Shown here: in pieces, positions 1 to 11,495 of the stretch
Layout of the letters: every line of letters starts with the position of its first letter
How positions within the stretch are numbered: the first letter of the stretch is position 1
NCBI GenBank assembly: GCA_964388085.1
Contig: CAYLZW010000189.1
Location: 1 to 11,495 of the forward strand
Direction: 5' to 3'
Source of the DNA: CAYLZW01 sp964388085
Lineage (GTDB): Bacteria > Myxococcota > UBA727 > CAYLZW01
Length of the DNA: 11,495 bases
The notes under the pieces: model-generated
Databases searched by the model: none
What the model was told of the DNA's origin: nothing
Seen by the model: the letters and a program-made list of their open reading frames with translations, nothing else
Translations under genes and position numbers: made by a program

Positions 1-525
1 CGGCTCGCCGTCGTCACGCTCGAGCTGCCCCCGCTGCGAGAGCGCAGAGAGGACATTGAGCTGCTCGTGCTGCAATTCTTGAAGGACATGAACGCCGGCC
101 TCGAGGACCTGCCGCCCGGCGCCATGCAGCGCTTCCTCGAGCACTCGTGGCCGGGGAACTGCCGCGAGCTGAAGAACGCGGTCGAGCGCGCGGTCGTGCT
201 CGGCGAGATGAAGTTCCTCGGCTCTCAGATCGCGTCCTCATCATCGCTCGCCTCGCTACCGTCGGCGCGCGCTGACGCTATAAACGACGAGGAGAGCGCC
301 GCGCTGGACGAGCGCGGCGCCTTTACCGTCGTCACGGATCGCCCCTACAAGGACCAGAAGTCCGACGTCATCGCGGACTTCGAAGAGCGCTACGCGCGCG
401 CGCTCATGCGGGCGCATCACGGCAACGTGTCCGCCGCGGCACGGCAGGCGGGCATCGATCGCATGAGCTTGCACAAGATCCTGGCGCGCTACGGCCTCGA
501 CCCCAAAGTGCTGGCGAAGACGTGA
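1..525 (+). CDS. sigma-54-dependent transcriptional activator, C-terminal part (5' end outside window)
   Basis: This is the last 174 residues of an NtrC-class enhancer-binding protein, which would drive transcription by sigma-54 RNA polymerase. The frame is open to the first base of the window, so the N-terminal sensory or receiver domain and most of the AAA+ ATPase, including Walker A, Walker B and the GAFTGA loop, are missing here. What can be seen is the end of the AAA+ domain with LPPLRERREDI (residues 9-19 of the fragment) and the C-terminal motif WPGNCRELKNAVERA (50-64), whose R55 is the usual sensor II arginine. A low-complexity serine/alanine linker follows. The end is a Fis-type helix-turn-helix at about 126-167, containing GNVSAAARQAGIDRMSLHKI. 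The family is clear; the signal sensed and the genes controlled cannot be told. It converges with the pterin gene cluster, so it is not in that operon. Confidence 0.95.
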   Translation, partial: RLAVVTLELPPLRERREDIELLVLQFLKDMNAGLEDLPPGAMQRFLEHSWPGNCRELKNAVERAVVLGEMKFLGSQIASSSSLASLPSARADAINDEESAALDERGAFTVVTDRPYKDQKSDVIADFEERYARALMRAHHGNVSAAARQAGIDRMSLHKILARYGLDPKVLAKT

Positions 526-541
526 GCCGTGCTCGGGCTCA
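523..541. terminator. candidate bidirectional hairpin terminator between convergent genes
   Basis: TGAGCC (523-528) and GGCTCA (536-541) form a perfect 6-bp stem with a 7-base loop. The left arm begins with the stop codon of the sigma-54 activator, and the right arm is the reverse complement of the stop codon of the FolB-cupin gene. It is the only obvious structure in the 13-base gap between the two convergent genes. Neither side has a T-run, so intrinsic termination would be weak. The assignment rests on position and symmetry only. Confidence 0.4.
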
Positions 542-1345
542 AGCCGTCAGCGACGCCGCCGGGTAGTAGAAGGCGGTGTCCGGCATGACGAGGCCGCCCG
601 CCGGCTCCGGCACCTCGACCTCATCGGCGGGGATGAACGCCGGGCGGTCGACGCACAGGATGGTCTGCTCGGTCGTCGTCGGGTTGTCGTAGCGGTGCGG
701 CAGCTCCCTCGGCCACGAGATGCCCGTCCCCGGCGTCACGGGCTGGCCTTGCAGCAAGAGGCCGTCACCGAGCACCAGCTCGCGCTCGTCCATCACGCGG
801 TGCACGTGCGTCGGGATCGAGCGGCCGGGCGCCACGCGCAGGCGATAGATGCCGCAGCCGGGGGAGACGTGCACGATGTCGACCCGGCCGAACGGCTTGT
901 GCTCGATCTCGAGCGCGACCTCCTCGCGGCGCCGAAAGACCGTCAGCGACGGCTGCACCCCGCCGCTCAGCGCGAGGGGCTTACGCAAGGTGAGCGAGAC
1001 CGCCGCGATGCTCGCGTGCGGGACGTCGTCCGTGGCAGGGGCGAGGACGTAGCGCGCGAGCGCGTCGGCGGCCGTCTCGAGCAAGAGGAAGCGCGCGCTC
1101 TCGAGGAGGAAGCGCAGCTCTCCCGTGAGCCGTGCGTAGTCCACCGTCGAGCGCAGCCCTCCGCCGAGCGCGGCCTCGCGGGTGTCGAGGAAGAGCGACA
1201 GGCCGACCTCGAGGGGCTGGGGCGTGCCGCGCTCGGACGGGTACACGCCCACGATGCAGTCGACGACCAGGCCCGAGAGCTCGATGACGTCGAGCGGACG
1301 CCCGCTCGCGTCGTACAGGGTGTCGAGGCGCGAGGGGGGCGTCAC
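539..1345 (-). CDS. folB: dihydroneopterin aldolase (FolB) fused to a C-terminal cupin domain
   Basis: The 268-residue product has two parts. Residues about 19-140 match dihydroneopterin aldolase, which in folate synthesis splits 7,8-dihydroneopterin into 6-hydroxymethyl-dihydropterin and glycolaldehyde. Visible family features are IELSGLVVDCIVGVYPSERG with the active-site glutamate E38, STVDY with Y70, FLLLETAADALA with E90, and LTLRKPLAL with the catalytic-type lysine K122. Residues about 150-260 look like a single cupin. Motif 1 has G174, H180, H182 and E187 (HVHRVMDE), and motif 2 has P212, H217 and N221, so the usual metal ligands are present. FolB proteins are normally about 120 residues, so the cupin half is an addition. 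The start is GTG at 1345, overlapping the upstream pteridine reductase stop as GTGA, with an AGGAG ribosome site (plus-strand 1355-1359) inside that gene. The cupin's substrate is unknown; an aldolase acting on another reduced pterin is possible. Confidence 0.85.
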   Translation of the reverse strand: MTPPSRLDTLYDASGRPLDVIELSGLVVDCIVGVYPSERGTPQPLEVGLSLFLDTREAALGGGLRSTVDYARLTGELRFLLESARFLLLETAADALARYVLAPATDDVPHASIAAVSLTLRKPLALSGGVQPSLTVFRRREEVALEIEHKPFGRVDIVHVSPGCGIYRLRVAPGRSIPTHVHRVMDERELVLGDGLLLQGQPVTPGTGISWPRELPHRYDNPTTTEQTILCVDRPAFIPADEVEVPEPAGGLVMPDTAFYYPAASLTA

Positions 1346-2070
1346 GGCACGCAGCTCCTGCCGCCGTCGATGGCGAGCACCTGCCCGCTGACGTAGGGCG
1401 CGTCCTTGGCGAGGAACAGCACCGCGCGCGCGATGTCGTCGGGCTCCCCTGCGCGCGCGAGCGGCACCCGGCGCAGCACGTTCGCGCGCTGTTGATCGTC
1501 GTAGTCGTCGGGGAACAGCACCGTACCGGGCGCGAGCGCGTTCACCCGAACCTTGGGCGCGAGCTCGACGGCGAGCGCGCGCGTGAGATGCAAGAGCGCC
1601 GCCTTGGTGATGGCGTAGTGCGCGAAGCCGGGCGGCGAGCGCTCAGCGAGGATGTCGGTCAGGTTCACCACGAGCCCGCCGGCGCCGGCTTCGAGCGCGG
1701 GCAGGAGCGCCTGCGTGAGGAAGAACGGCGCGTCGAGGTTCACCGCGCGCATGCGCGTCACCTGCGCCTCGCTGACGTCGCGAAAGGCGACCTTCTCGAA
1801 CAGCGCGGCGCTGTTTACGAGCACATCGAGCGATCCCTCGGCGCGCTCGGTCACCTCGGCGGCGAGGCGTCTCACCTCGCCTGTCTGCGAGAGGTCGGCG
1901 AGGTGAACGGAGGCCCTGCCGCCGGCGCTCTCGATCTCCGCCTGCACCTCGAGCACGGCGTCGCGCGATGCGTTCGCGTGGAGCGCGACGACGTAGCCCT
2001 CGCGCGCGAGCGCGATCGCGATCGCGCGCCCTACCCGAACGCCAGCACCGGTGACGAGGGCCGTCGGCAT
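1342..2070 (-). CDS. folM: FolM-like pteridine reductase (short-chain dehydrogenase family)
   Basis: The product is a 242-residue short-chain dehydrogenase with a Rossmann fold that should use NADPH to reduce dihydropterins or dihydrofolate in the cytoplasm. The N-terminal cofactor motif TGAGVRVG (residues 7-14) fits TGX3RXG, the signature that separates pteridine reductases from ordinary members, which have TGX3GXG. N86 lies in the VNSAA segment. The catalytic set is D139 (NLTD), Y152 and K156 (YAITK). An aspartate replaces the usual serine, as in PTR1 and E. coli FolM. The segments NLTDILAERS and LAPKVRVNALAPGTVLF also resemble FolM. Direct coupling to the FolB gene supports a pterin substrate. 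ATG 2070 is taken as the start because the cofactor motif lies where expected; its ribosome site is weak. Only 27 bases separate it from yajQ upstream, suggesting one transcript. A generic oxidoreductase role is less likely but not excluded. Confidence 0.85.
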   Translation of the reverse strand: MPTALVTGAGVRVGRAIAIALAREGYVVALHANASRDAVLEVQAEIESAGGRASVHLADLSQTGEVRRLAAEVTERAEGSLDVLVNSAALFEKVAFRDVSEAQVTRMRAVNLDAPFFLTQALLPALEAGAGGLVVNLTDILAERSPPGFAHYAITKAALLHLTRALAVELAPKVRVNALAPGTVLFPDDYDDQQRANVLRRVPLARAGEPDDIARAVLFLAKDAPYVSGQVLAIDGGRSCVP

Positions 2071-2097
2071 GACGCTGGCCTATCGAGTCGAGAGAGA

Positions 2098-2589
2098 TCA
2101 GTCTCTGAAGTTCTGGTAGGTGAGCGAGATGGGGAAGTCCTCCTGGCGCTTCAGGAGGGCGATGGCCGCCTGCAGATCGTCGCGCTTCTTACCCTGCACG
2201 CGCACGGCGTCGCCCTGGATGGATGGCGTCACCTTGAGCGCCTTCTCGCCCTTGATGAGCGCGACCAGCTTGCGCGCGCTGTCTTTGTCGATGCCCTTCT
2301 TGAGGTCGACCTGCTGCGTGAACATGGAGCCGCCGGCGGGCTGCGCATCTTTGGCGTCGAGGAACTTGAGCGAGATCTTCCGCTTCACGAACTTGTCCTC
2401 GAGCACGAGGTAGATCGCCTTGACGCGATCTTCGCTGTTCGCGGACAAGCGGAAGCCGGCCTCGTTGCGCTCGATGGACGCCTGCGTGCCCTGAAAGTCG
2501 TAACGGTTCGTCAGCTCGCGCTGCACCTGATCGAGGGCGTTCTGCACCTCGTGCGGATCGCACTCGCTGACGACATCGAAAGACGGCAT
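2098..2589 (-). CDS. yajQ: YajQ family nucleotide-binding protein
   Basis: The 163-residue product matches the YajQ (DUF520) family across its whole length, at the family's usual size. Recognisable segments are the start MPSFDVVSECDPHEVQNALD, ELTNRYDFQGT at about 25-35, the central KRKISLKFLDAK, DKDSARKLVALIKGEKALKV, VRVQGKKRDDLQAAIALLK, and the end FPISLTYQNFRD. YajQ proteins have two small ferredoxin-like domains. Some members bind nucleotides, tRNA or cyclic di-GMP, and in Xanthomonas a relative acts as a cyclic di-GMP effector. Which of these holds here cannot be read from the sequence. The ATG at 2589 has a G-rich stretch about seven bases upstream. The gene follows rpmG by 68 bases and precedes the pteridine reductase by 27, so it is probably the middle of a four-gene transcript. 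Confidence 0.93.
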   Translation of the reverse strand: MPSFDVVSECDPHEVQNALDQVQRELTNRYDFQGTQASIERNEAGFRLSANSEDRVKAIYLVLEDKFVKRKISLKFLDAKDAQPAGGSMFTQQVDLKKGIDKDSARKLVALIKGEKALKVTPSIQGDAVRVQGKKRDDLQAAIALLKRQEDFPISLTYQNFRD

Positions 2590-2657
2590 CGCGCACCCCG
2601 ACGACGACGTTGGGAGACGGAAAGACCGAGCACGGGCGGCACGAGAGAGCCGGAGCC

Positions 2658-2825
2658 CTACTTGAGCTTCGTCTCTTTGAACTCGACGTGCTTCTTCGCC
2701 TTCGGGTCGTACTTCTTGAGCACGAGCTTCTCCTTCGACGTCCGGCGGTTCTTGCTCGTGACGTAGAAGTAGCCGGTGCCGGCGGTGGACTCGAGCTTCA
2801 CGAGCTCGCGGTTGGACTTGGCCAT
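2658..2825 (-). CDS. rpmG: 50S ribosomal protein L33
   Basis: This short gene encodes a 55-residue basic protein that starts MAKSNRELVKLESTAGTG, continues FYVTSKNRRT, and ends KYDPKAKKHVEFKETKLK. Length and sequence match bacterial ribosomal protein L33 from end to end, a component of the large subunit near the tRNA exit site. It has no cysteine, so it is the zinc-independent form that lacks the CxxC pairs of the zinc-binding paralogues. The ATG at 2825 is preceded by CTGAGG about ten bases upstream on the minus strand. It is the first gene of the minus-strand cluster, 68 bases before yajQ, and is divergent from hemJ. Its usual partners in many bacteria (tuf, secE, nusG, a tRNA-Trp gene) are not on either side within this window. 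Confidence 0.96.
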   Translation of the reverse strand: MAKSNRELVKLESTAGTGYFYVTSKNRRTSKEKLVLKKYDPKAKKHVEFKETKLK

Positions 2826-2856
2826 TGCCTATGCCTCAGTTTCGTTGGGACGGGGG

Positions 2857-2885
2857 GACGTAACGCACGGACCTCGCCGGCTCAA
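2857..2885 (-). promoter_or_regulatory. possible promoter of the rpmG cluster
   Basis: On the minus strand TTGAGC (plus positions 2880-2885) is followed by a 17-base spacer and TACGTC (2857-2862), about 30 bases before the rpmG start codon. The -35 matches four of six consensus bases, but the -10 matches only its first two, so this is a weak call. The 122 bases between the two divergent start codons (2826-2947) must hold promoters for both rpmG and hemJ. Confidence 0.22.
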
Positions 2886-2947
2886 GAGGGACCGTGATCC
2901 GGCGCGACAGGAGCGCCCGGAGTAGGCTGCCCGCGCAAGGAGAGCTC

Positions 2948-3388
2948 ATGCTGCTGCTCTGGCTCAAGGCCTTTCACGTGGTCGCGGTGGTCGCCTGGTT
3001 CGCCGGTATCTTCTACCTGCCGCGGCTGTTCGTGTACCACACGATGGCCCTCGAGGAGGGGGACACCCGGGGCGTAGCGCGCTTCAAGCTCATGGAGCGG
3101 AAGCTCTACAACGGCATCATCAAGCCGGCCGGGGGCATGACGATCATCCTCGGCGTCGCCATGGTCTACGTGTACGGGCTAACGTTCCTGAAGACGAGCC
3201 ATTGGCTGCACGCCAAGCTGCTCTGCGTGGCGCTGCTCATCGGCTATCAGATCTGGCTGGCGTCCTTCATGACGGCCTTCGCGCGCGATCAGAACACGCG
3301 CTCGCAGCGCTTTTTCCGGATCATCAACGAGCTGCCGGTCCTGCTGCTGGTGGCAATCGTGGTGCTGGTGATCGTGAAGCCGTTCTGA
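2948..3388 (+). CDS. hemJ: HemJ-type protoporphyrinogen IX oxidase, membrane protein
   Basis: The 146-residue product is a four-helix inner-membrane protein of the HemJ (UPF0093) family, which converts protoporphyrinogen IX to protoporphyrin IX near the end of haem synthesis in bacteria lacking HemG or HemY. The N-terminus LKAFHVVAVVAWFAGIFYLP (residues 6-25) carries the conserved H10 in the first membrane helix. RLFVYH and FKLMERKLYNGIIKP follow. WLHAKL carries the conserved K90, and INELPVLLLVAIVVLV forms the last helix. Hydrophobic segments lie at about 8-26, 62-78, 88-110 and 129-144. The ATG at 2948 is chosen over the in-frame GTG at 2894 because AAGGAG (2937-2942) lies five bases upstream and because family members begin this way. 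The upstream extension would be arginine-rich and unlike the family. It is divergent from rpmG and stands alone, apart from other haem genes. Confidence 0.92.
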   Translation: MLLLWLKAFHVVAVVAWFAGIFYLPRLFVYHTMALEEGDTRGVARFKLMERKLYNGIIKPAGGMTIILGVAMVYVYGLTFLKTSHWLHAKLLCVALLIGYQIWLASFMTAFARDQNTRSQRFFRIINELPVLLLVAIVVLVIVKPF

Positions 3389-3414
3389 TGGCCTGAGGGG
3401 CCTGTACCCCCCCC

Positions 3415-3442
3415 TTTACAGTGCATGGGAAACGCAGATACC
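3415..3442 (+). promoter_or_regulatory. candidate sigma-70 promoter of the TSP3 lipoprotein gene
   Basis: TTTACA (3415-3420), five of six bases matching the -35 consensus, is followed by a 16-base spacer and GATACC (3437-3442), which shares the central ATA with the -10 consensus. It is in the 98-base gap between hemJ and the lipoprotein gene and would start transcription at about 3449, some 38 bases before the start codon. A run of eight C (3407-3414) abuts the -35 box. Such matches are rare by chance in this G/C-rich sequence, but the -10 is imperfect. Confidence 0.35.
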
Positions 3443-3478
3443 GCAGGGCCTCGACTCCTGGTCCCGGCATCCCTGCGG
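3441..3478. repeat. perfect 8-bp inverted repeat before the TSP3 gene
   Basis: CCGCAGGG (3441-3448) and CCCTGCGG (3471-3478) are perfect inverted copies, with 22 bases between them and 30 bp from one half-site start to the next, close to three DNA turns. The left half overlaps the proposed -10 and start point. The right half ends eight bases before the ATG, where a ribosome site would be expected. It could be an operator pair, or, if transcription starts further upstream, an RNA hairpin hiding the translation start. Confidence 0.45.
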
Positions 3479-3486
3479 TGAACGCC

Positions 3487-8760
<5,274 letters not shown>

Positions 8761-8843
8761 CGAACCAGAGATCGCTGCCGACCTCGCCCGCTCGAGCGCC
8801 GGCGGACCCATCGCTTCCATCGCAGCCTTTGACGGGGACTCGC

Positions 8844-11495
8844 ATGGCTCGCAAAAGCCTCCAGCACCGCTCTGACCTCTCCACGGCGGCGCCGCGCTCA
8901 ATGAGCGCACGCCGCAAGGCGGCAACCTCGTGGCCGCGGCTGTCGCTGGTGGCGCTGTCGCTCTCGTCGCTGTTCGTCGCGCTGCCGGCCGAGGCGGCCC
9001 AGACCGGTGAGCTGCAGGGCTACATCATCGACGCCGAGGGCGTGCCGGTGGCGGGCGTGCTCGTGACGCTGACCTCAGCGCAGCTGCTCGGCGGCGCCAG
9101 GACCGAGACGAGCGGCGACGAGGGCGACTTCCGCTTCCCCTCGCTCGATCCCGGCAGCTACACGGTGGCGCTGCAGCACCCGCGCTATCTGCCCGTGCAG
9201 GAGCGCGGCATCACGGTGAGCATCGACGCGGTGGTCATTCGCGACTACCTGCTCGAGCCGCGTCCCCTCGGGGACGCCGAGGCGCCGCGCGAGATCCAGG
9301 TGGTGGCCACCGCGCCCGTGGTGGACACGACGAAGACCTCCACCTCGACGTCGGTGCGTCCGGAGATGACCGATCGCCTGCCGACCGATCGCTCCTATCA
9401 GGACATGGCGGCGTTCGCGCCCGGCGCGGTCGACAGCGCCGGCGCGCCCGGCAACTACTCGATCCACGGCGGCACCGCGCACTCGAACCAGTACCTGCTC
9501 GACGGCATCAACATCACCGACCCGGTCACGAACACCTTCTCGACCAACTTCAACTTCGACGCCATCGCCGAGACGCAGGTGCTGACGAGCGGCTTCGACG
9601 CCGAGTACGGCTACTCGACGGGCGGCATCATCAACATCGTCACCAAGTCCGGCGGTGACGAGTTCAGCCTGGACGGCTCGATCTACTGGCAGCCGAGCCA
9701 ACTGCAATTGCTCGATCCGGGCGAGATCAATGACAGCAACTCCGTCGACGCGAACCTCGCGGTGGGCGGCCCCATCCTGAAGAAGAAGCTGTGGTTCTTC
9801 GTCAGCGGCCAGTACGTCGACTCGACGGTGGCTACGCCGCTCGAGGCGCAGATCTTCGACGACGTGCCGAACATCCCGCCGCGCACCTATCGAGCGCTCT
9901 ATATGCTCGGCAAGCTCAAATGGCAGCCCTTCGACTGGCAGCGCATCACCTTGCTCCTGCAGGGTGACCCGACGTGGATCACGAACGAGCAGCAAGACGC
10001 CACCGTGCACCCGGACGCCGAGCGACAACGCTTCCAGGGCGGCGCGAAGATCGGCCTCTCGAGCGAGACGGTGCTGAGCGACGCGATCCTGTGGAAGACA
10101 CAGGTCGGCTACTCGGCCGATCGCCTGCAGATCTTCCCGCTCTCGGGCGACTTCGATCTGGCCGGACACCAGAACATCACGAGCGGCTTGTCGACGATCA
10201 ACGACACCCTCGACAATGACGACTGGCGCTATCGCCTGCAGCTGCAGTCATCGGTGTCGTACTTCCTCGAGGACTTCCTCGGTGATCACGAATTCAAGGC
10301 GGGCCTCGAGGGCGCCGTCACCTGGGAGGACTACTACTACAGCTATCCCGGTGACGCGCTCTACCTCGACACCATCGACGACAGCGGCGCGGTCGCTCCC
10401 TACCAGGTCGATATCGTCACCGCGCCCATCGACAAGGTCGTGTGGGGCAACACCGTCAGCCTCTTCCTGCAGGACGTCTGGCGTCCGTTCCGCTCGCTGA
10501 CCATCCGCCCCGGCGTGCGCTTCGACAGCGCGCGCTCGTACAACGACGCCGCGGACGGCGGCGCGGAGATCTTCAACCTCAACTGGGTCTCGCCGCGCAT
10601 CGGCGTCGCCTGGGATCCCTTCGGCGACGGCAAGACGGTGCTGCGCACGGGCTACTTCCAGTACGCGGACATGGGCTACCTCGCGATGCCGAACTTCGTG
10701 GGCCGCGGGCTCGGGGTCAGCACCTACGAGTACAACCCGCTGACGCAGGAGTACGACGTCCTCGTGCGCGAGACCGGCGGCGAGCAGTCGGTGGAGGCGA
10801 AAGACAACCTCGTGCCGCCCGTCATGCACGAGATCGTCGCGGGCGTCGAGCGCGAGCTGTTCCCGAACGCGGGCGTGTCCGCGCACGTCATCTTCCGCCG
10901 CAAGAACAATATGTGGGAGGACGACGAGACGAACGTCATCTGGAACAAGGACGGCAGCGACGCCATCGGCTTTTACAACGGCAATCCCGAGTACATCTTC
11001 TCGCTCGGCACTCCCGAAGAGTCCTTCAACCAGTACACGGCGCTCGAGCTGAAGTTCGACAAGCGCCTCTCGGACAACTGGGCGCTGCTCGCCACCTACA
11101 CGCTCGCGCGCCTCGAGGGCACGAACGACTCGTACCTGACCTACGCCTTGGACAACCCGCGCCAGGCGCCTTACGAGTACGGCTTCCTCGAGAACGACAT
11201 CCGCCACAACGCCCGCGTCAGCGCGAGCTACGCGCTGCCGCTCGGCATCATCATCGGCGCCACCGGCGTGTACCGCTCGGGCCGGCCCTACAATCACTAC
11301 TTCTTGAACAGCTATTACGGCAGCTACGCGGACCGGCGTGCCCGGCGGGGCTACGATCCAGGCGAGGACCTGCTCGATCCGAGCGACGACAAAGAGCTGC
11401 GTCTGCCGGACCAACTGTTCCTGAACGCGCGCTTCGCCTGGAACCTGCGCGAGCTGACCGGCCAGGAGATCCAGCTCATCGCCGACGTGTTCAAC
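8844..11495 (+). CDS. Oar-like TonB-dependent outer-membrane receptor (3' end outside window)
   Basis: The frame is open for 884 codons to the window end. A long basic N-region and hydrophobic core (about 33-47) precede ALPAEAA, with likely signal cleavage after A52. Residues 55-138 form a carboxypeptidase-regulatory-like beta domain with GYIIDAEGVPVAGVLVTL and FRFPSLDPGSYTVAL. The plug domain begins EIQVVATAPVVD (about 150), which may serve as the TonB box, and includes YSIHGG, YLLDGINITDP and GYSTGGIINIVTKSGG (to about 271). The rest is beta-barrel strands, with aromatic-rich segments such as LWFFVSGQY and SLFLQDVWRPF. This order matches Oar-type receptors, which transport substrates with TonB energy; Myxococcus Oar is linked to protein export. 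ATG 8844 has GGGGA five bases upstream. ATG 8901 would give a more ordinary signal peptide but lacks a ribosome site, so either could be right. It follows the TSP3 gene by 83 bases on the same strand, with no terminator seen, so co-transcription is likely. Confidence 0.92.
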   Translation, partial: MARKSLQHRSDLSTAAPRSMSARRKAATSWPRLSLVALSLSSLFVALPAEAAQTGELQGYIIDAEGVPVAGVLVTLTSAQLLGGARTETSGDEGDFRFPSLDPGSYTVALQHPRYLPVQERGITVSIDAVVIRDYLLEPRPLGDAEAPREIQVVATAPVVDTTKTSTSTSVRPEMTDRLPTDRSYQDMAAFAPGAVDSAGAPGNYSIHGGTAHSNQYLLDGINITDPVTNTFSTNFNFDAIAETQVLTSGFDAEYGYSTGGIINIVTKSGGDEFSLDGSIYWQPSQLQLLDPGEINDSNSVDANLAVGGPILKKKLWFFVSGQYVDSTVATPLEAQIFDDVPNIPPRTYRALYMLGKLKWQPFDWQRITLLLQGDPTWITNEQQDATVHPDAERQRFQGGAKIGLSSETVLSDAILWKTQVGYSADRLQIFPLSGDFDLAGHQNITSGLSTINDTLDNDDWRYRLQLQSSVSYFLEDFLGDHEFKAGLEGAVTWEDYYYSYPGDALYLDTIDDSGAVAPYQVDIVTAPIDKVVWGNTVSLFLQDVWRPFRSLTIRPGVRFDSARSYNDAADGGAEIFNLNWVSPRIGVAWDPFGDGKTVLRTGYFQYADMGYLAMPNFVGRGLGVSTYEYNPLTQEYDVLVRETGGEQSVEAKDNLVPPVMHEIVAGVERELFPNAGVSAHVIFRRKNNMWEDDETNVIWNKDGSDAIGFYNGNPEYIFSLGTPEESFNQYTALELKFDKRLSDNWALLATYTLARLEGTNDSYLTYALDNPRQAPYEYGFLENDIRHNARVSASYALPLGIIIGATGVYRSGRPYNHYFLNSYYGSYADRRARRGYDPGEDLLDPSDDKELRLPDQLFLNARFAWNLRELTGQEIQLIADVFN

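Noticed and set aside
1492..2766. A 424-codon open frame on the plus strand
   Set aside because: It lies antisense to the pteridine reductase, yajQ and rpmG, all of which have clear family matches. The product is arginine/glutamate/leucine-rich without any known motif.
2894..2947. An 18-residue N-terminal extension of HemJ from GTG 2894
   Set aside because: The extension is arginine-rich and unlike the family. AAGGAG just upstream of ATG 2948 gives a better start.
3397..3417. GGGG-CCTGTA-CCCC hairpin followed by a short T-run after hemJ, as a terminator
   Set aside because: The stem is only four base pairs, the downstream run is four C then three T, and the same bases fit better as the approach to a promoter. 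A weak terminator role remains possible.
9075..11414. Long minus-strand open frames of 364 and 388 codons
   Set aside because: Both are antisense to the Oar-like receptor, whose plug motifs and continuous 884-codon frame are convincing. They show only G/C-driven valine/arginine-rich sequence.

Overview
The window is very GC-rich and gene-dense, with strong G/C preference at third codon positions. It looks like the chromosome of a deltaproteobacterium in the broad sense, most likely a member of the Myxococcota. The evidence is a sigma-54 activator with a Fis-type helix-turn-helix, a giant thrombospondin type 3 (TSP3) repeat lipoprotein with PPC-like domains, and an Oar-type TonB-dependent receptor. 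This placement is inferred from gene content; there is no rRNA or other phylogenetic marker to test it.

Layout. (1) 1-525, plus strand: the C-terminal end of a sigma-54-dependent activator, cut by the window start. (2) 539-2825, minus strand: a compact housekeeping cluster, in transcription order rpmG (ribosomal protein L33), yajQ (nucleotide-binding protein), a FolM-like pteridine reductase, and a dihydroneopterin aldolase fused to a cupin. The last two overlap by four bases (GTGA), so they are almost certainly translated together and belong to pterin/folate metabolism. The activator gene and this cluster converge, and both stop codons lie in one small hairpin. (3) 2948-3388, plus strand: a HemJ-type protoporphyrinogen oxidase, divergent from rpmG. 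(4) 3487-8760, plus strand: a 1757-residue predicted lipoprotein. It contains about 28 TSP3-like calcium-binding repeats in two blocks, separated and flanked by PPC-like beta domains, with two matching four-cysteine modules embedded in the first block. (5) 8844 to the window end, plus strand: an Oar-like TonB-dependent outer-membrane receptor with an N-terminal carboxypeptidase-regulatory-like domain, open at the 3' end.

How they fit together. The pterin pair probably makes or salvages reduced pterins or folate. The TSP3 lipoprotein and the receptor are consecutive, co-directional and 83 bases apart, so they probably form one cell-envelope unit. A known Oar protein in Myxococcus is linked to protein export, so a cargo/translocator or surface-partner relation is a reasonable hypothesis, but the sequence does not prove it. 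No mobile element, CRISPR array, tRNA or rRNA was seen. The longest stretch without a gene is about 120 bases (2826-2947).
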